This document shows positions 1 to 6,859 of a DNA stretch of 64,000 bases, piece after piece. A program made the translations under genes and the position numbers. The DNA comes from Pseudofrankia saprophytica. Its GTDB lineage: Bacteria > Actinomycetota > Actinomycetes > Frankiales > Frankiaceae. Where the stretch lies: contig NZ_KI912266.1 in NCBI RefSeq assembly GCF_000235425.2, positions 5,391,217-5,455,216 on the forward strand, in the 5' to 3' direction. The notes under the pieces are model-generated. The model was not told the origin of the DNA, ran no database searches, and worked only from the letters and a program-made list of their open reading frames with translations. How positions within the stretch are numbered: position 1 is the stretch's first letter; the number at the start of each line of letters is the position of its first letter.

Positions 1-551
1 TCGTGAGCCAGCTCGGGATCGCCGTGCCGAGCTTCTGGGTCGGCCTGATGGCGACGACCGTGTTCGCCGTCCACTGGCGCCTGCTGCCCGCCGGCGGGTT
101 CCCGCGCGACGGCTGGGCGCAGCCGGACACGGCCGTGCGCTCGCTGGTGCTGCCGGTGCTCACCCTGGCGCTGCTGGAGGGCGCGGTGCTGCTGCGGTTC
201 ACGCGCTCGGCGACGCTGGAGGTGCTGCACGCCGACTACATCCGCACCGCGAGGGCGAAGGGCCTGACCAGGGGCAGGGCGCTGGTGCGCCACGGGGTCC
301 GCAACGCCGCGCTGCCGGTGCTCAGCGTGCTCGGCCTGGAGTTCGCCAGCCTGCTGCTGGGCGCGGTCGTGATCGAGAACGTCTTCGCGCTACCGGGCAT
401 CGGCCAGATGCTCATCGTCGACGTCGGCAACCGCGACCTGCTGAAGGTGCAGGGCACGGTCCTGCTGGTCGCCGTCGCCGTGCTCGTCGTCAGCTTCCTC
501 GTCGACCTGGGCCACCGCCTGCTCGACCCGCGGCTACGGGAGGCCCGGTGA
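1..551 (+). CDS. ABC transporter permease, DppB/OppB-like (5' partial)
   Basis: Inner-membrane permease of a peptide/nickel-type ABC importer; the N-terminus lies beyond the left edge, so only about the last 180 residues are seen. Several hydrophobic segments are visible, and the permease loop motif for ATPase contact is recognisable (YIRTARAKGLTRGRALVRHG), followed by RNAALPVLSVLG and the family-typical VIENVFALPGIGQ. The C-terminus ends in LLDPRLR, usual for DppB proteins. The stop overlaps the GTG start of the next permease by 4 bases, showing a translationally coupled operon (DppB, DppC, DppD, DppF order). The substrate cannot be read; dipeptides, nickel chelates or organosulfur compounds are all carried by this family. 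Confidence 0.9.
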   Translation, partial: VSQLGIAVPSFWVGLMATTVFAVHWRLLPAGGFPRDGWAQPDTAVRSLVLPVLTLALLEGAVLLRFTRSATLEVLHADYIRTARAKGLTRGRALVRHGVRNAALPVLSVLGLEFASLLLGAVVIENVFALPGIGQMLIVDVGNRDLLKVQGTVLLVAVAVLVVSFLVDLGHRLLDPRLREAR

Positions 552-1597
552 GTGGGCCCGGCAGGGCCGCCGGTGGGGCGCGGTTCGCCCTGGGGGCGGT
601 GGCGACGGCGCGGGCGGTGCTGCGCACCCGGTCCGGGCGGCTGGGTGCCGCCCTGTCCAGCCTGATCGTGATCGCGGCGGTGGTGTCACTGCTGTGGACC
701 CCGTACGACCCGACCCAGGTCAAACCGGCCGACTCGTGGGCGCCTATGTCCGGCCGTCACTGGCTGGGCGCGGACCGGCTCGGCCGCGACCTGTTCAGCC
801 AGCTGCTCGTCGGCTCCCAGATCACGCTGGTCGTCGCCGTAGGAGCCACCGCGCTGGCGGCGATCGTCGGCCTCACGCTGGCGCTGCTCGCGACCGTGAC
901 CCCACGGGTCGTCGGCGAGGGGTTCGTGTACCTCATCGACATCCTGCTTGCCTTCCCGATGCTGCTGCTCGCGCTGGTCCTGGCGGCCGTCTTCCCGGGC
1001 CACGCCTGGACGACGGTGGTCGCGCTCGGCATCGGGATCGGCATCCAGGTCGGCCGGGTCACCCGCGGCGAGATCAACCGGGTGCTGGCCACCGACTTCG
1101 TGCTGGCCGCCCGGGCCGCCGGCGCCGGGACCTGGCGGATCATTTCCCGCCACCTGCTGCCGAACGCCATGCCGACGCTCTACGTCCAGCTCTCCCTGTC
1201 GGCGGGGATCGCGGTGCTCGCCGAGGCCGCGCTGTCCTACCTCGGCCTGGGCACCCCGCCGCCGACGCCGTCCTGGGGCCGCAGCCTGCACGAGCTGCAG
1301 GCCTACCTGACGTTGCGTCCGCTGGTGCTGCTCTGGCCCGGTCTCGCCGTCGTGCTGACCGTCCTCGGCTTCAACCTGCTCGGCGACGGCCTGCGTGAGG
1401 CCGCCGACCCGCGCCTGCGGTTCCCGACCCGCGCCGTGCCTGACGCGGCCGTGCCTGACCTGGCCTCGTCCGCCGCGCCGCCCAGTCCTGCCGCGCCCGG
1501 TTCCACCACGCCCAGTTCCGCCGCAGCCGGTCTTGCCGCGCCCGGTCCTGCCGCGCTTGGGTCGCGAGCGCTCGGTCCGCTGGACGGTGCGCGGTGA
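548..1597 (+). CDS. ABC transporter permease, DppC/OppC-like
   Basis: Second permease of the importer. The first hydrophobic segment is near residues 28-48, followed by the conserved GTDxxGRD-like element seen here as HWLGADRLGRDLFS, and the EAA-type loop AARAAGAGTWRIISRHLLPNAMP. YLGLGTPPPTPSWG near the C-terminus is diagnostic for DppC. It starts at a GTG inside the previous stop and ends overlapping the next start, so it is coupled on both sides. Oddity: after the normal end at about residue 290 there is a tail of some 55 residues rich in Pro, Ala and Ser, built from imperfect short DNA repeats; such a tail is not part of the transporter fold. Confidence 0.92.
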   Translation: MSGPGRAAGGARFALGAVATARAVLRTRSGRLGAALSSLIVIAAVVSLLWTPYDPTQVKPADSWAPMSGRHWLGADRLGRDLFSQLLVGSQITLVVAVGATALAAIVGLTLALLATVTPRVVGEGFVYLIDILLAFPMLLLALVLAAVFPGHAWTTVVALGIGIGIQVGRVTRGEINRVLATDFVLAARAAGAGTWRIISRHLLPNAMPTLYVQLSLSAGIAVLAEAALSYLGLGTPPPTPSWGRSLHELQAYLTLRPLVLLWPGLAVVLTVLGFNLLGDGLREAADPRLRFPTRAVPDAAVPDLASSAAPPSPAAPGSTTPSSAAAGLAAPGPAALGSRALGPLDGAR

Positions 1598-2481
1598 GCG
1601 CGCCGAACGAGCCGCTCTTGCGGGTCAGCGACCTGCGGGTTCGCATCGGCGGCGTGCCCGTCGTCGACGGAGTCGACTTCCAGGTGGACGCCGGCGAACG
1701 GGTCGGGCTGATCGGCGAGTCCGGATCAGGCAAGTCGCTGACGGCGCTCGCGGTCCTCGGCCTGCTGCCCGAGGCGGCGACGGTCAGCGGCAGCGTCCGC
1801 CTCGCCGGCGCGGAGCTGATCGGCCGCTCCGACCGGGAGCTGTCCCGAATCCGGGGCAACGAGATCGCGATGGTCTTCCAGGAGCCGCTGACCGCGCTCA
1901 ACCCGCTGATGCGGATCGGCCGGCAGATCGGCGAGCCGCTGCGCATCCACCGTGGGCTGTCCCGCCGCGCCGCCGACGCGGCGGCCGTGGAGCTCGCCGA
2001 CCGGGTCGGCCTTCCCGACCCGGATCGGCTGGTGCGCGCCTACCCGCACCAGCTGTCCGGCGGGCAGCGCCAGCGCGTCGGCCTCGCGGTCGCGCTCGCC
2101 TGCCGCCCGGCGCTGATCCTGGCCGACGAGCCGACGACCGCGCTGGACGTCACCGTCCAGGCGGAGGTGCTGAGCCTGCTGACCGACCTGGTGGACGAGA
2201 TGGGGGCCGCGTTGCTGTTCATCACCCACGACCTGGCCGTCGTCGCCGCCGTGACCCGCCGCCTCGAGGTCATGCGGGCGGGCCGGCTGGTCGAGTCCGG
2301 CCAGACGGGCGACGTCCTGCGCCATCCCGACCACCCCTACACCCGCGCCCTGCTCGCGGCCGCCCACGCCACCACGTGGCCACCGACCACGGGCGGCGCC
2401 ACCATCGGCGCCGGCTCCAGCACCAGCTCCGGTGCCGCCGCGAGCCGCCCGACCCAGGCGCGGAAGGCGGTCCGACCGTGA
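1594..2481 (+). CDS. ABC transporter ATP-binding protein, DppD/OppD-like
   Basis: Cytoplasmic ATPase that powers the importer together with the next gene product. Walker A GESGSGKS, signature LSGGQRQR, Walker [13 protein letters not shown] and switch His in FITHDLAV are all intact. [12 protein letters not shown] near the C-terminus belongs to the oligopeptide-type C-terminal extension, though this copy lacks the cysteine cluster of many OppD proteins. The protein is 295 residues, a little short for the family. The GTG start overlaps the permease stop by 4 bases, and the stop again overlaps the next start. Confidence 0.92.
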   Translation: MSAPNEPLLRVSDLRVRIGGVPVVDGVDFQVDAGERVGLIGESGSGKSLTALAVLGLLPEAATVSGSVRLAGAELIGRSDRELSRIRGNEIAMVFQEPLTALNPLMRIGRQIGEPLRIHRGLSRRAADAAAVELADRVGLPDPDRLVRAYPHQLSGGQRQRVGLAVALACRPALILADEPTTALDVTVQAEVLSLLTDLVDEMGAALLFITHDLAVVAAVTRRLEVMRAGRLVESGQTGDVLRHPDHPYTRALLAAAHATTWPPTTGGATIGAGSSTSSGAAASRPTQARKAVRP

Positions 2482-3443
2482 CCGACACCCGCGTGGGCGA
2501 TCCGGCCGCGGATGGGGCCACGGCTACGGGCCCAGCCGTGCTCTTCGAGGCCAGGGGGCTGTCCAGGTCGTTCCGGCTGCCGCGCGCCGAGCGGCGCACG
2601 GCCGGCTGGAAGGCCGGCCAGGCTGACGGCGACTCCCACATCCGGCGCGCCGTCCGGGACGTCACCCTGACGCTGCTCGAGGGGGCGAGCCTCGGGATCG
2701 TCGGCGAGTCCGGCTCCGGCAAGTCGACGCTCGTCCGGCTGCTGCTCGGCCTCGACCGCCCCGACGCCGGGACGGTGAGCTACCGCGGTCGGCCGGTCCG
2801 CGACGGCCGACCCCGCGACCTGCGCTGGCTGCGCCGCGACGTCCAGGTGGTTCTGCAGGACCCGGTCGCCTCGCTGGACCCGCGGATGACCGTCGAGGCG
2901 ATCGTCGCCGAGCCGCTGGAGTGCCTGCGGATCGCGGAGAACCATGACGCCCGGGTCGACGAGGTGCTGCGTGCCGTCGGCCTGGCGCCGGACGTGCGGC
3001 GCCGTTACCCGCACGAGTTCTCCGGCGGGCAGCGCCAGCGGATCGCGATCGCGCGGGCGCTCGCCCCCCGCCCGCGGGTCCTCGTCGGCGACGAGCCGGT
3101 CAGCGCGCTGGACGTCTCCGTGCGGGCGCAGATCCTCGACCTGCTCGCGGAGCTGACCGTCGCCAACCTCCTCAGCCTCGTCCTCGTCTCGCATGACCTG
3201 GGCGTCGTCGCCCGGCTGTGCGACCAGGTCGCGGTGATGCGCGCCGGCGAGATCGTCGAGCAGGGGGGCACGTCCCAGGTCCTGGAGAACCCGGCCCACC
3301 CGTACACGACGGCTCTGCTCGCCGCCGTCCCCCGCCTGCCGTCCCCGTCCGACCCCGACCCCAGCCTCAGCGCCGACCCCAGCGCCGACCCGCCGCGCCG
3401 CGATCCCGGCCAGGCAGGACCCGATGACGACGAACCCGGCTGA
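2478..3443 (+). CDS. ABC transporter ATP-binding protein, DppF/OppF-like
   Basis: Second ATPase subunit, 321 residues from a GTG that overlaps the stop of the first ATPase gene. Walker [10 protein letters not shown], signature FSGGQRQRIAIARAL, Walker [14 protein letters not shown] and the H-loop VSHDLGVVA are present, as is the extension motif NPAHPYTTALLAA. The open frame continues far upstream, but that part is antisense-like low-complexity translation of the previous gene, so the coupled GTG is chosen. The last 30 residues are Asp/Pro-rich from short DNA repeats (PDPSLSADPSADPP). It is the last gene of the operon; a strong hairpin follows about 70 bases downstream. Confidence 0.92.
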   Translation: MTDTRVGDPAADGATATGPAVLFEARGLSRSFRLPRAERRTAGWKAGQADGDSHIRRAVRDVTLTLLEGASLGIVGESGSGKSTLVRLLLGLDRPDAGTVSYRGRPVRDGRPRDLRWLRRDVQVVLQDPVASLDPRMTVEAIVAEPLECLRIAENHDARVDEVLRAVGLAPDVRRRYPHEFSGGQRQRIAIARALAPRPRVLVGDEPVSALDVSVRAQILDLLAELTVANLLSLVLVSHDLGVVARLCDQVAVMRAGEIVEQGGTSQVLENPAHPYTTALLAAVPRLPSPSDPDPSLSADPSADPPRRDPGQAGPDDDEPG

Positions 3444-3514
3444 CAGGCGGGAAGCCGACGGGCGGCCGCCCGACCGGCGGACAACCGACCCGGACCCCAG
3501 GCACGCGAGCCGCC

Positions 3515-3568
3515 CATGATCTGGTGTGATCTTCGGGCCCCCGACTCCCAGGATCACACCAGATCATG
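3515..3568. terminator. 17-bp perfect inverted repeat between convergent genes
   Basis: Perfect 17-bp arms at 3515-3531 and 3552-3568 (CATGATCTGGTGTGATC and its complement) with a 20-base centre that itself can pair (TCGGG/CCCGA). It lies between the convergent ABC operon and the rhodanese gene, so a bidirectional terminator is the simplest reading. There is no clear T-run. A second, closely related hairpin with the same GATCTGGTG core occurs at 10302-10351, so a dispersed repeat family is also possible. Confidence 0.65.
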
Positions 3569-3593
3569 AAGCGCGGCTCCGGCGGCGCGCCGC

Positions 3594-3920
3594 CTAGGCC
3601 GATTCGGTGGGCAGGCCGGCGGCCACCCAGTCCTCGATGCCCTCGCGGTACTTGCGGACGTTGGAGTAGCCGAGCGCGGCGAGCCGGTCGGCGACCTGCC
3701 CGCTGTTCGGGCAGGACGGGTTGGTGCAGTAGGTGACGATGGCGGCGTCGCGGTCCGGCAGCACGGCGGGCGCCTTCGCGTCGACCTCGGCCAGGACCAG
3801 GGGCAGCGCGCCGGGCAGGTGCTGCTGCGCGTAGTACCCGCCGCCCAGCGCGTCGACGACGGTCACGTTCCCCGCGCCGATCGCCGCCTTCAGCTCGTCA
3901 CGGGTGATGAGTGCGGTCAT
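3594..3920 (-). CDS. single-domain rhodanese-like protein
   Basis: 108-residue single-domain sulfurtransferase-like protein. The active-site loop has Cys65 in YCTNPSCPNS, with the preceding strand DAAIVTYC and the substrate-side region GYYAQQHLPGALPL typical of rhodanese domains. Such proteins transfer sulfane sulfur to an acceptor thiol; the partner is not known here. A GGAGGT ribosome site sits upstream of the ATG. The gene is divergent from a TetR regulator, and two palindromes in and next to the short shared region suggest that the regulator controls it. Confidence 0.88.
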   Translation of the reverse strand: MTALITRDELKAAIGAGNVTVVDALGGGYYAQQHLPGALPLVLAEVDAKAPAVLPDRDAAIVTYCTNPSCPNSGQVADRLAALGYSNVRKYREGIEDWVAAGLPTESA

Positions 3921-3939
3921 GCCACTACCTCCAGAGAAT

Positions 3940-3987
3940 CGGACTATAGTCCGGTTGTGCAGGAGAACCTTAGCGGACCGCAGTCCG
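3940..3987. promoter_or_regulatory. two palindromic operators between rhodanese and tetR
   Basis: CGGACTATAGTCCG at 3940-3953 is a perfect 14-bp palindrome, and CGGACCGCAGTCCG at 3974-3987 repeats it with the same outer CGGAC/GTCCG. They start 34 bases apart, about three helical turns, in the region between the divergent rhodanese and TetR genes. Both are followed by GTT. This is the layout of an autoregulated TetR operator; binding by the adjacent regulator is inferred. Confidence 0.7.
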
Positions 3988-4598
3988 GTTATGCAACACC
4001 GGTGGAGCTGCTTCGCTCGCCGCCACCCAAGGAACGGGCCGACGCCGCTCGCAACCGGGTCGCGGTGCTGGACGCGGCCGCCCGGCTGTTCGCCGAGTAC
4101 GGGGTGGCGGCGGTCTCCATGGACCAGATCGCGGCGGCGGCCGGCGTCGGCAAGGGCACCCTCTTCCGCCGCTTCGGCGACAAGGCCGGCCTAGCGGTCG
4201 CGCTCCTCGACACACGGGAGCAGGTGCTGCAGGAGGCGATCCTGCACGGGCCGCCGCCACTCGGCCCCGGAGCGCCGCCGGCCGACCGGCTTACCGCGTT
4301 CGTCGACGCGTACCTCGACTACCTGCTCGAACACCTGGACCTGGTACGGATGTCGGAGACCGCGACACCCGGCGCCCGCTACCGGATCGGGGCCTACCGG
4401 TTCTGGCACCGGCACACGGCGATCCTGCTGGACGGCGTGCCCGACCCGGACCACGCCGCGCACGCCCTGCTCGCCGCGCTCGCCGCCGAGCATGTCGCCG
4501 CGCTGCTGCCGGAGCTCGGCGAGCCGCGCATCAGAACCGGCCTGCGCCGCCTCGCCGAGAACCACTCCGCGTCGCCCCGCCGTTCCCCGGCACCCTGA
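3957..4598 (+). CDS. TetR/AcrR family transcriptional regulator
   Basis: One-component repressor, about 213 residues. The N-terminal helix-turn-helix reads RVAVLDAAARLFAEYGVAAVSMDQIAAAAGVGKGTLFRRFGDKAGL, standard for TetR; the C-terminal ligand domain has no recognisable ligand. Two in-frame GTG starts are possible, 3957 and 4002, and neither has a good ribosome site. If 4002 is used, both operators lie upstream of the coding region, which would suit autoregulation better. It probably controls itself and the divergent rhodanese gene. Confidence 0.88.
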   Translation: MQENLSGPQSGYATPVELLRSPPPKERADAARNRVAVLDAAARLFAEYGVAAVSMDQIAAAAGVGKGTLFRRFGDKAGLAVALLDTREQVLQEAILHGPPPLGPGAPPADRLTAFVDAYLDYLLEHLDLVRMSETATPGARYRIGAYRFWHRHTAILLDGVPDPDHAAHALLAALAAEHVAALLPELGEPRIRTGLRRLAENHSASPRRSPAP

Positions 4599-4976
4599 CG
4601 AGCATCTCGACGCCGCGGCCACGGCGCGGCCGTGCGCCCGCGACCGTGTGCCCCGGGCCGTGTGCCGGGGCCGTGCCGCGATGCTGTCGCGCGGCTGTTA
4701 CGCCCCTATGCCGCTATGTTCATAAACCCGATAGGGATTGCGGAATTGGTGGGAGCGGAGTTAACGTCGGGCTGTCCCACGGGGGCGGGGCCCGATCGGC
4801 CCGCTGATCCTCGGGGCGCACGTTTCGACGACGGACGGGAAAGGGCCGCGTCGTCGACCGCGACCAGGGAGGCGTTCGGCGCTTTCCGATCCAGGCTGCG
4901 ACGGCCACGCAGCGCGGTCTTTCCGGCTGACCGCGCTCGATTGGCAGACGCTCCAATCCATTTCGAGGGGGACACG
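4599..4976. other. intergenic region upstream of the TauD-like gene
   Basis: 378 bases without a supported gene. At 4700-4760 it is clearly richer in A/T than its surroundings and holds AAACCCGATAGGGATT (4724-4739), an imperfect inverted repeat that could be an operator or part of the promoter of the dioxygenase. An open frame runs through in phase with the dioxygenase, but it lacks a ribosome site and family similarity before 4977. Confidence 0.4.
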
Positions 4977-5765
4977 GTGACCGCTGTCCGTACCGCGCCT
5001 TATGAAGTCCGCCAGGCCAGCCCGGTCCTCGGGGCCGAGATCGTCGGCGTCGATCTGGCGGGTGGTATCGACGACGCCACCGCCGAGGCACTGCGCGAGG
5101 ACTTCTGGAAGTACAAGGTCCTGGTGTTCCGCGGGCAGGACCTCTCGCCGGACGCGCACGTGCGGGCCGTGCAGATCTTCGACGAGCCGTTCGACCACCC
5201 CCGGTGGCTCCACCGCCACGAGGACAACCGGCTGGTGTACACCTTCAACCTCGAGAAGGGCGGCGCCGCCTCGGCATGGCACATCGGCGGCACCTGGCGC
5301 ACCCCGCCGTTCAACATCGAGTCCCTGACCTACCAGGTAGTGCCGGAGATCGGTGGTCACACCCTGTGGGCCGACCTGCAGGCGGCCTACGACGGCCTCT
5401 CGGAACCGTTCAAGCAGCTGCTGGCATCGGTCAGCGCCGTGTACAGCGCCTACCCCGGCGACGGAACCTATGACCGGCCGCCGGTGACCGAGACCGTCGA
5501 GCACCCGGTCGTGCGCACCCACCGGCACACCGGCCGCAAGGGGCTGTTCCTCAGCTCGACCGCGCTGCGCCTGACCGGCATCGCCCCGGCCGAGGGCGAG
5601 GCCCTCCTGCCGTTCCTCCTGGCGCATGCCTCCTCCCCCAACTACACCGTGAGCTTCGGCTGGAAGCCGGGCGACTTCGTGCTCTGGGACAACCTGGCCG
5701 CCTGGCACTACGCGGTGAACGACTACGACGGCCCCCGCGTCTACCGCAAGGTCATCGGCGGCTGA
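4977..5765 (+). CDS. TauD/TfdA-family Fe(II)/2-oxoglutarate enzyme with H-x-G metal site
   Basis: 262-residue member of the taurine dioxygenase family, which oxidises substrates such as sulfonates with Fe(II), 2-oxoglutarate and O2. The GTG start follows a GAGGGGG ribosome site; similarity to TauD runs from PVLGAEIVGVDLAGG to the end. The distal iron ligand is present (His244 in LAAWHYAVNDY) and a C-terminal Arg for 2-oxoglutarate lies in GPRVYRKV. The proximal motif, WHTD in TauD, reads W-H102-I-G104-G here, so the carboxylate ligand is missing. In known members of the superfamily, H-x-G/A marks radical halogenases; loss of activity or another chemistry is equally possible. The downstream gene is a glutathionyl-hydroquinone-reductase homologue, 85 bases away on the same strand. 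Confidence 0.85.
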   Translation: MTAVRTAPYEVRQASPVLGAEIVGVDLAGGIDDATAEALREDFWKYKVLVFRGQDLSPDAHVRAVQIFDEPFDHPRWLHRHEDNRLVYTFNLEKGGAASAWHIGGTWRTPPFNIESLTYQVVPEIGGHTLWADLQAAYDGLSEPFKQLLASVSAVYSAYPGDGTYDRPPVTETVEHPVVRTHRHTGRKGLFLSSTALRLTGIAPAEGEALLPFLLAHASSPNYTVSFGWKPGDFVLWDNLAAWHYAVNDYDGPRVYRKVIGG

Positions 5766-5849
5766 CCGGGCTCCGACGCATCGGCCCGACCGGAATACCG
5801 GAGATGGCCGCGGCGGTGGCAGCGCCGCGACCTGACCAGGAGGATGACC

Positions 5850-6776
5850 GTGTCCCAGACGGCGAGTGCCACCTGTGCCAGCCCCACCGGCTCTGCCGGC
5901 CCAAGTGGCTATGCCAGCCCTACCGACGTCGCCACCCATGGCGCGTACACGATCAGGCGAGACCCGGCGGACCCGCGCCCGCTGTACCGGTTCACCGGGC
6001 GGATCACCGCGGACGGGTCGAGCGGCTACCGGGCCGAGCCAGGGCGGTACCACATCTACTCCGGCTGGTTCTGCCCGTGGGCGCAGCGGATCACCTTGCA
6101 GATCGCTCTCAACGAGCTGGAAGACGTGATCGGCGTGTCCTACGTCGACAACAGCCGTGACGCCCGCGGGTGGGCGTTCCGCGAGACCAACGGCCCGGAC
6201 CCGGTGAACGGGTTCACGCTGCTGCGCGACGCCTACGAGACGACCGAGCCCGGGTTCGACGGCCACGTCTCCGTGCCGACGCTGTGGGACCGCGAGACCG
6301 GCCGGGTCGTGAGCAACGACTACGTCACCCTCGGGATCGACCTCGCCACCCAGTTCGGCGAGTGGTCCAACGGCGCCGACACCTATCCCGAGCGCCTGCG
6401 CGCCGAGATCGCCGGGCTCGAATCCTGGATCGGCCCAGCGGTGAACCGCGGCGTCCACCGGGCCGCCAACGACGAGGCGGCCCGCGCGACGCTGCTCGAC
6501 GCGTTCACCCGGCTCGACGGCCGACTCGCCGACGCCCACTACCTGGCAGGCGGCCAGCTCAGCGAGGCCGACATCCGGCTGTGGGTCTCCCTGGTCCGCT
6601 ACCGTGGCCGCGCCCACGGCCTGGACCGGCTCCCACCGCTGTCCGACTACCCGAACCTGTGGGCCTACGCCCGTCGCCTCTACCGGCTTCCCGCCTTCCA
6701 GGCGACGACCGACTTCACCACCTTCACCGACCCCGCCGTCGCCCTCCCCGACTGGAACACTTCGCCGGCCGCGTGA
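5850..6776 (+). CDS. glutathionyl-hydroquinone-reductase-like GST (YqjG/PcpF/ECM4 type)
   Basis: About 308 residues. The family reduces glutathionyl-hydroquinones through a single catalytic cysteine; here Cys75 in SGWFCPWAQR occupies the position of the family ACPWAHR motif. The C-terminal helical domain has the conserved SEADIRLWVSLVRY and LPPLSDYPNLWAYARRLYRLP. AGGAGG at 5838-5843 directly abuts an ATG at 5844 and stands 6 bases before the GTG at 5850, so 5850 is preferred. Actinobacteria normally make mycothiol rather than glutathione, so the natural thiol is uncertain. It lies just after the TauD-like gene and may act on that enzyme's products. Confidence 0.85.
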   Translation: MSQTASATCASPTGSAGPSGYASPTDVATHGAYTIRRDPADPRPLYRFTGRITADGSSGYRAEPGRYHIYSGWFCPWAQRITLQIALNELEDVIGVSYVDNSRDARGWAFRETNGPDPVNGFTLLRDAYETTEPGFDGHVSVPTLWDRETGRVVSNDYVTLGIDLATQFGEWSNGADTYPERLRAEIAGLESWIGPAVNRGVHRAANDEAARATLLDAFTRLDGRLADAHYLAGGQLSEADIRLWVSLVRYRGRAHGLDRLPPLSDYPNLWAYARRLYRLPAFQATTDFTTFTDPAVALPDWNTSPAA

Positions 6777-6859
6777 CCGCCGAGGTCGCTGCGGTCGCGG
6801 CACCGGGCTTGCCTCACGGTCGACCAGTCTCCCTGGTTACGAATGGGGATAATGGGTGG

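Noticed and set aside
4761-6803. 680-codon open frame on the minus strand
   Set aside because: It is the antisense of the TauD-like and quinone-reductase genes; the amino-acid make-up is Arg/Pro/Gly-rich with no family motifs.
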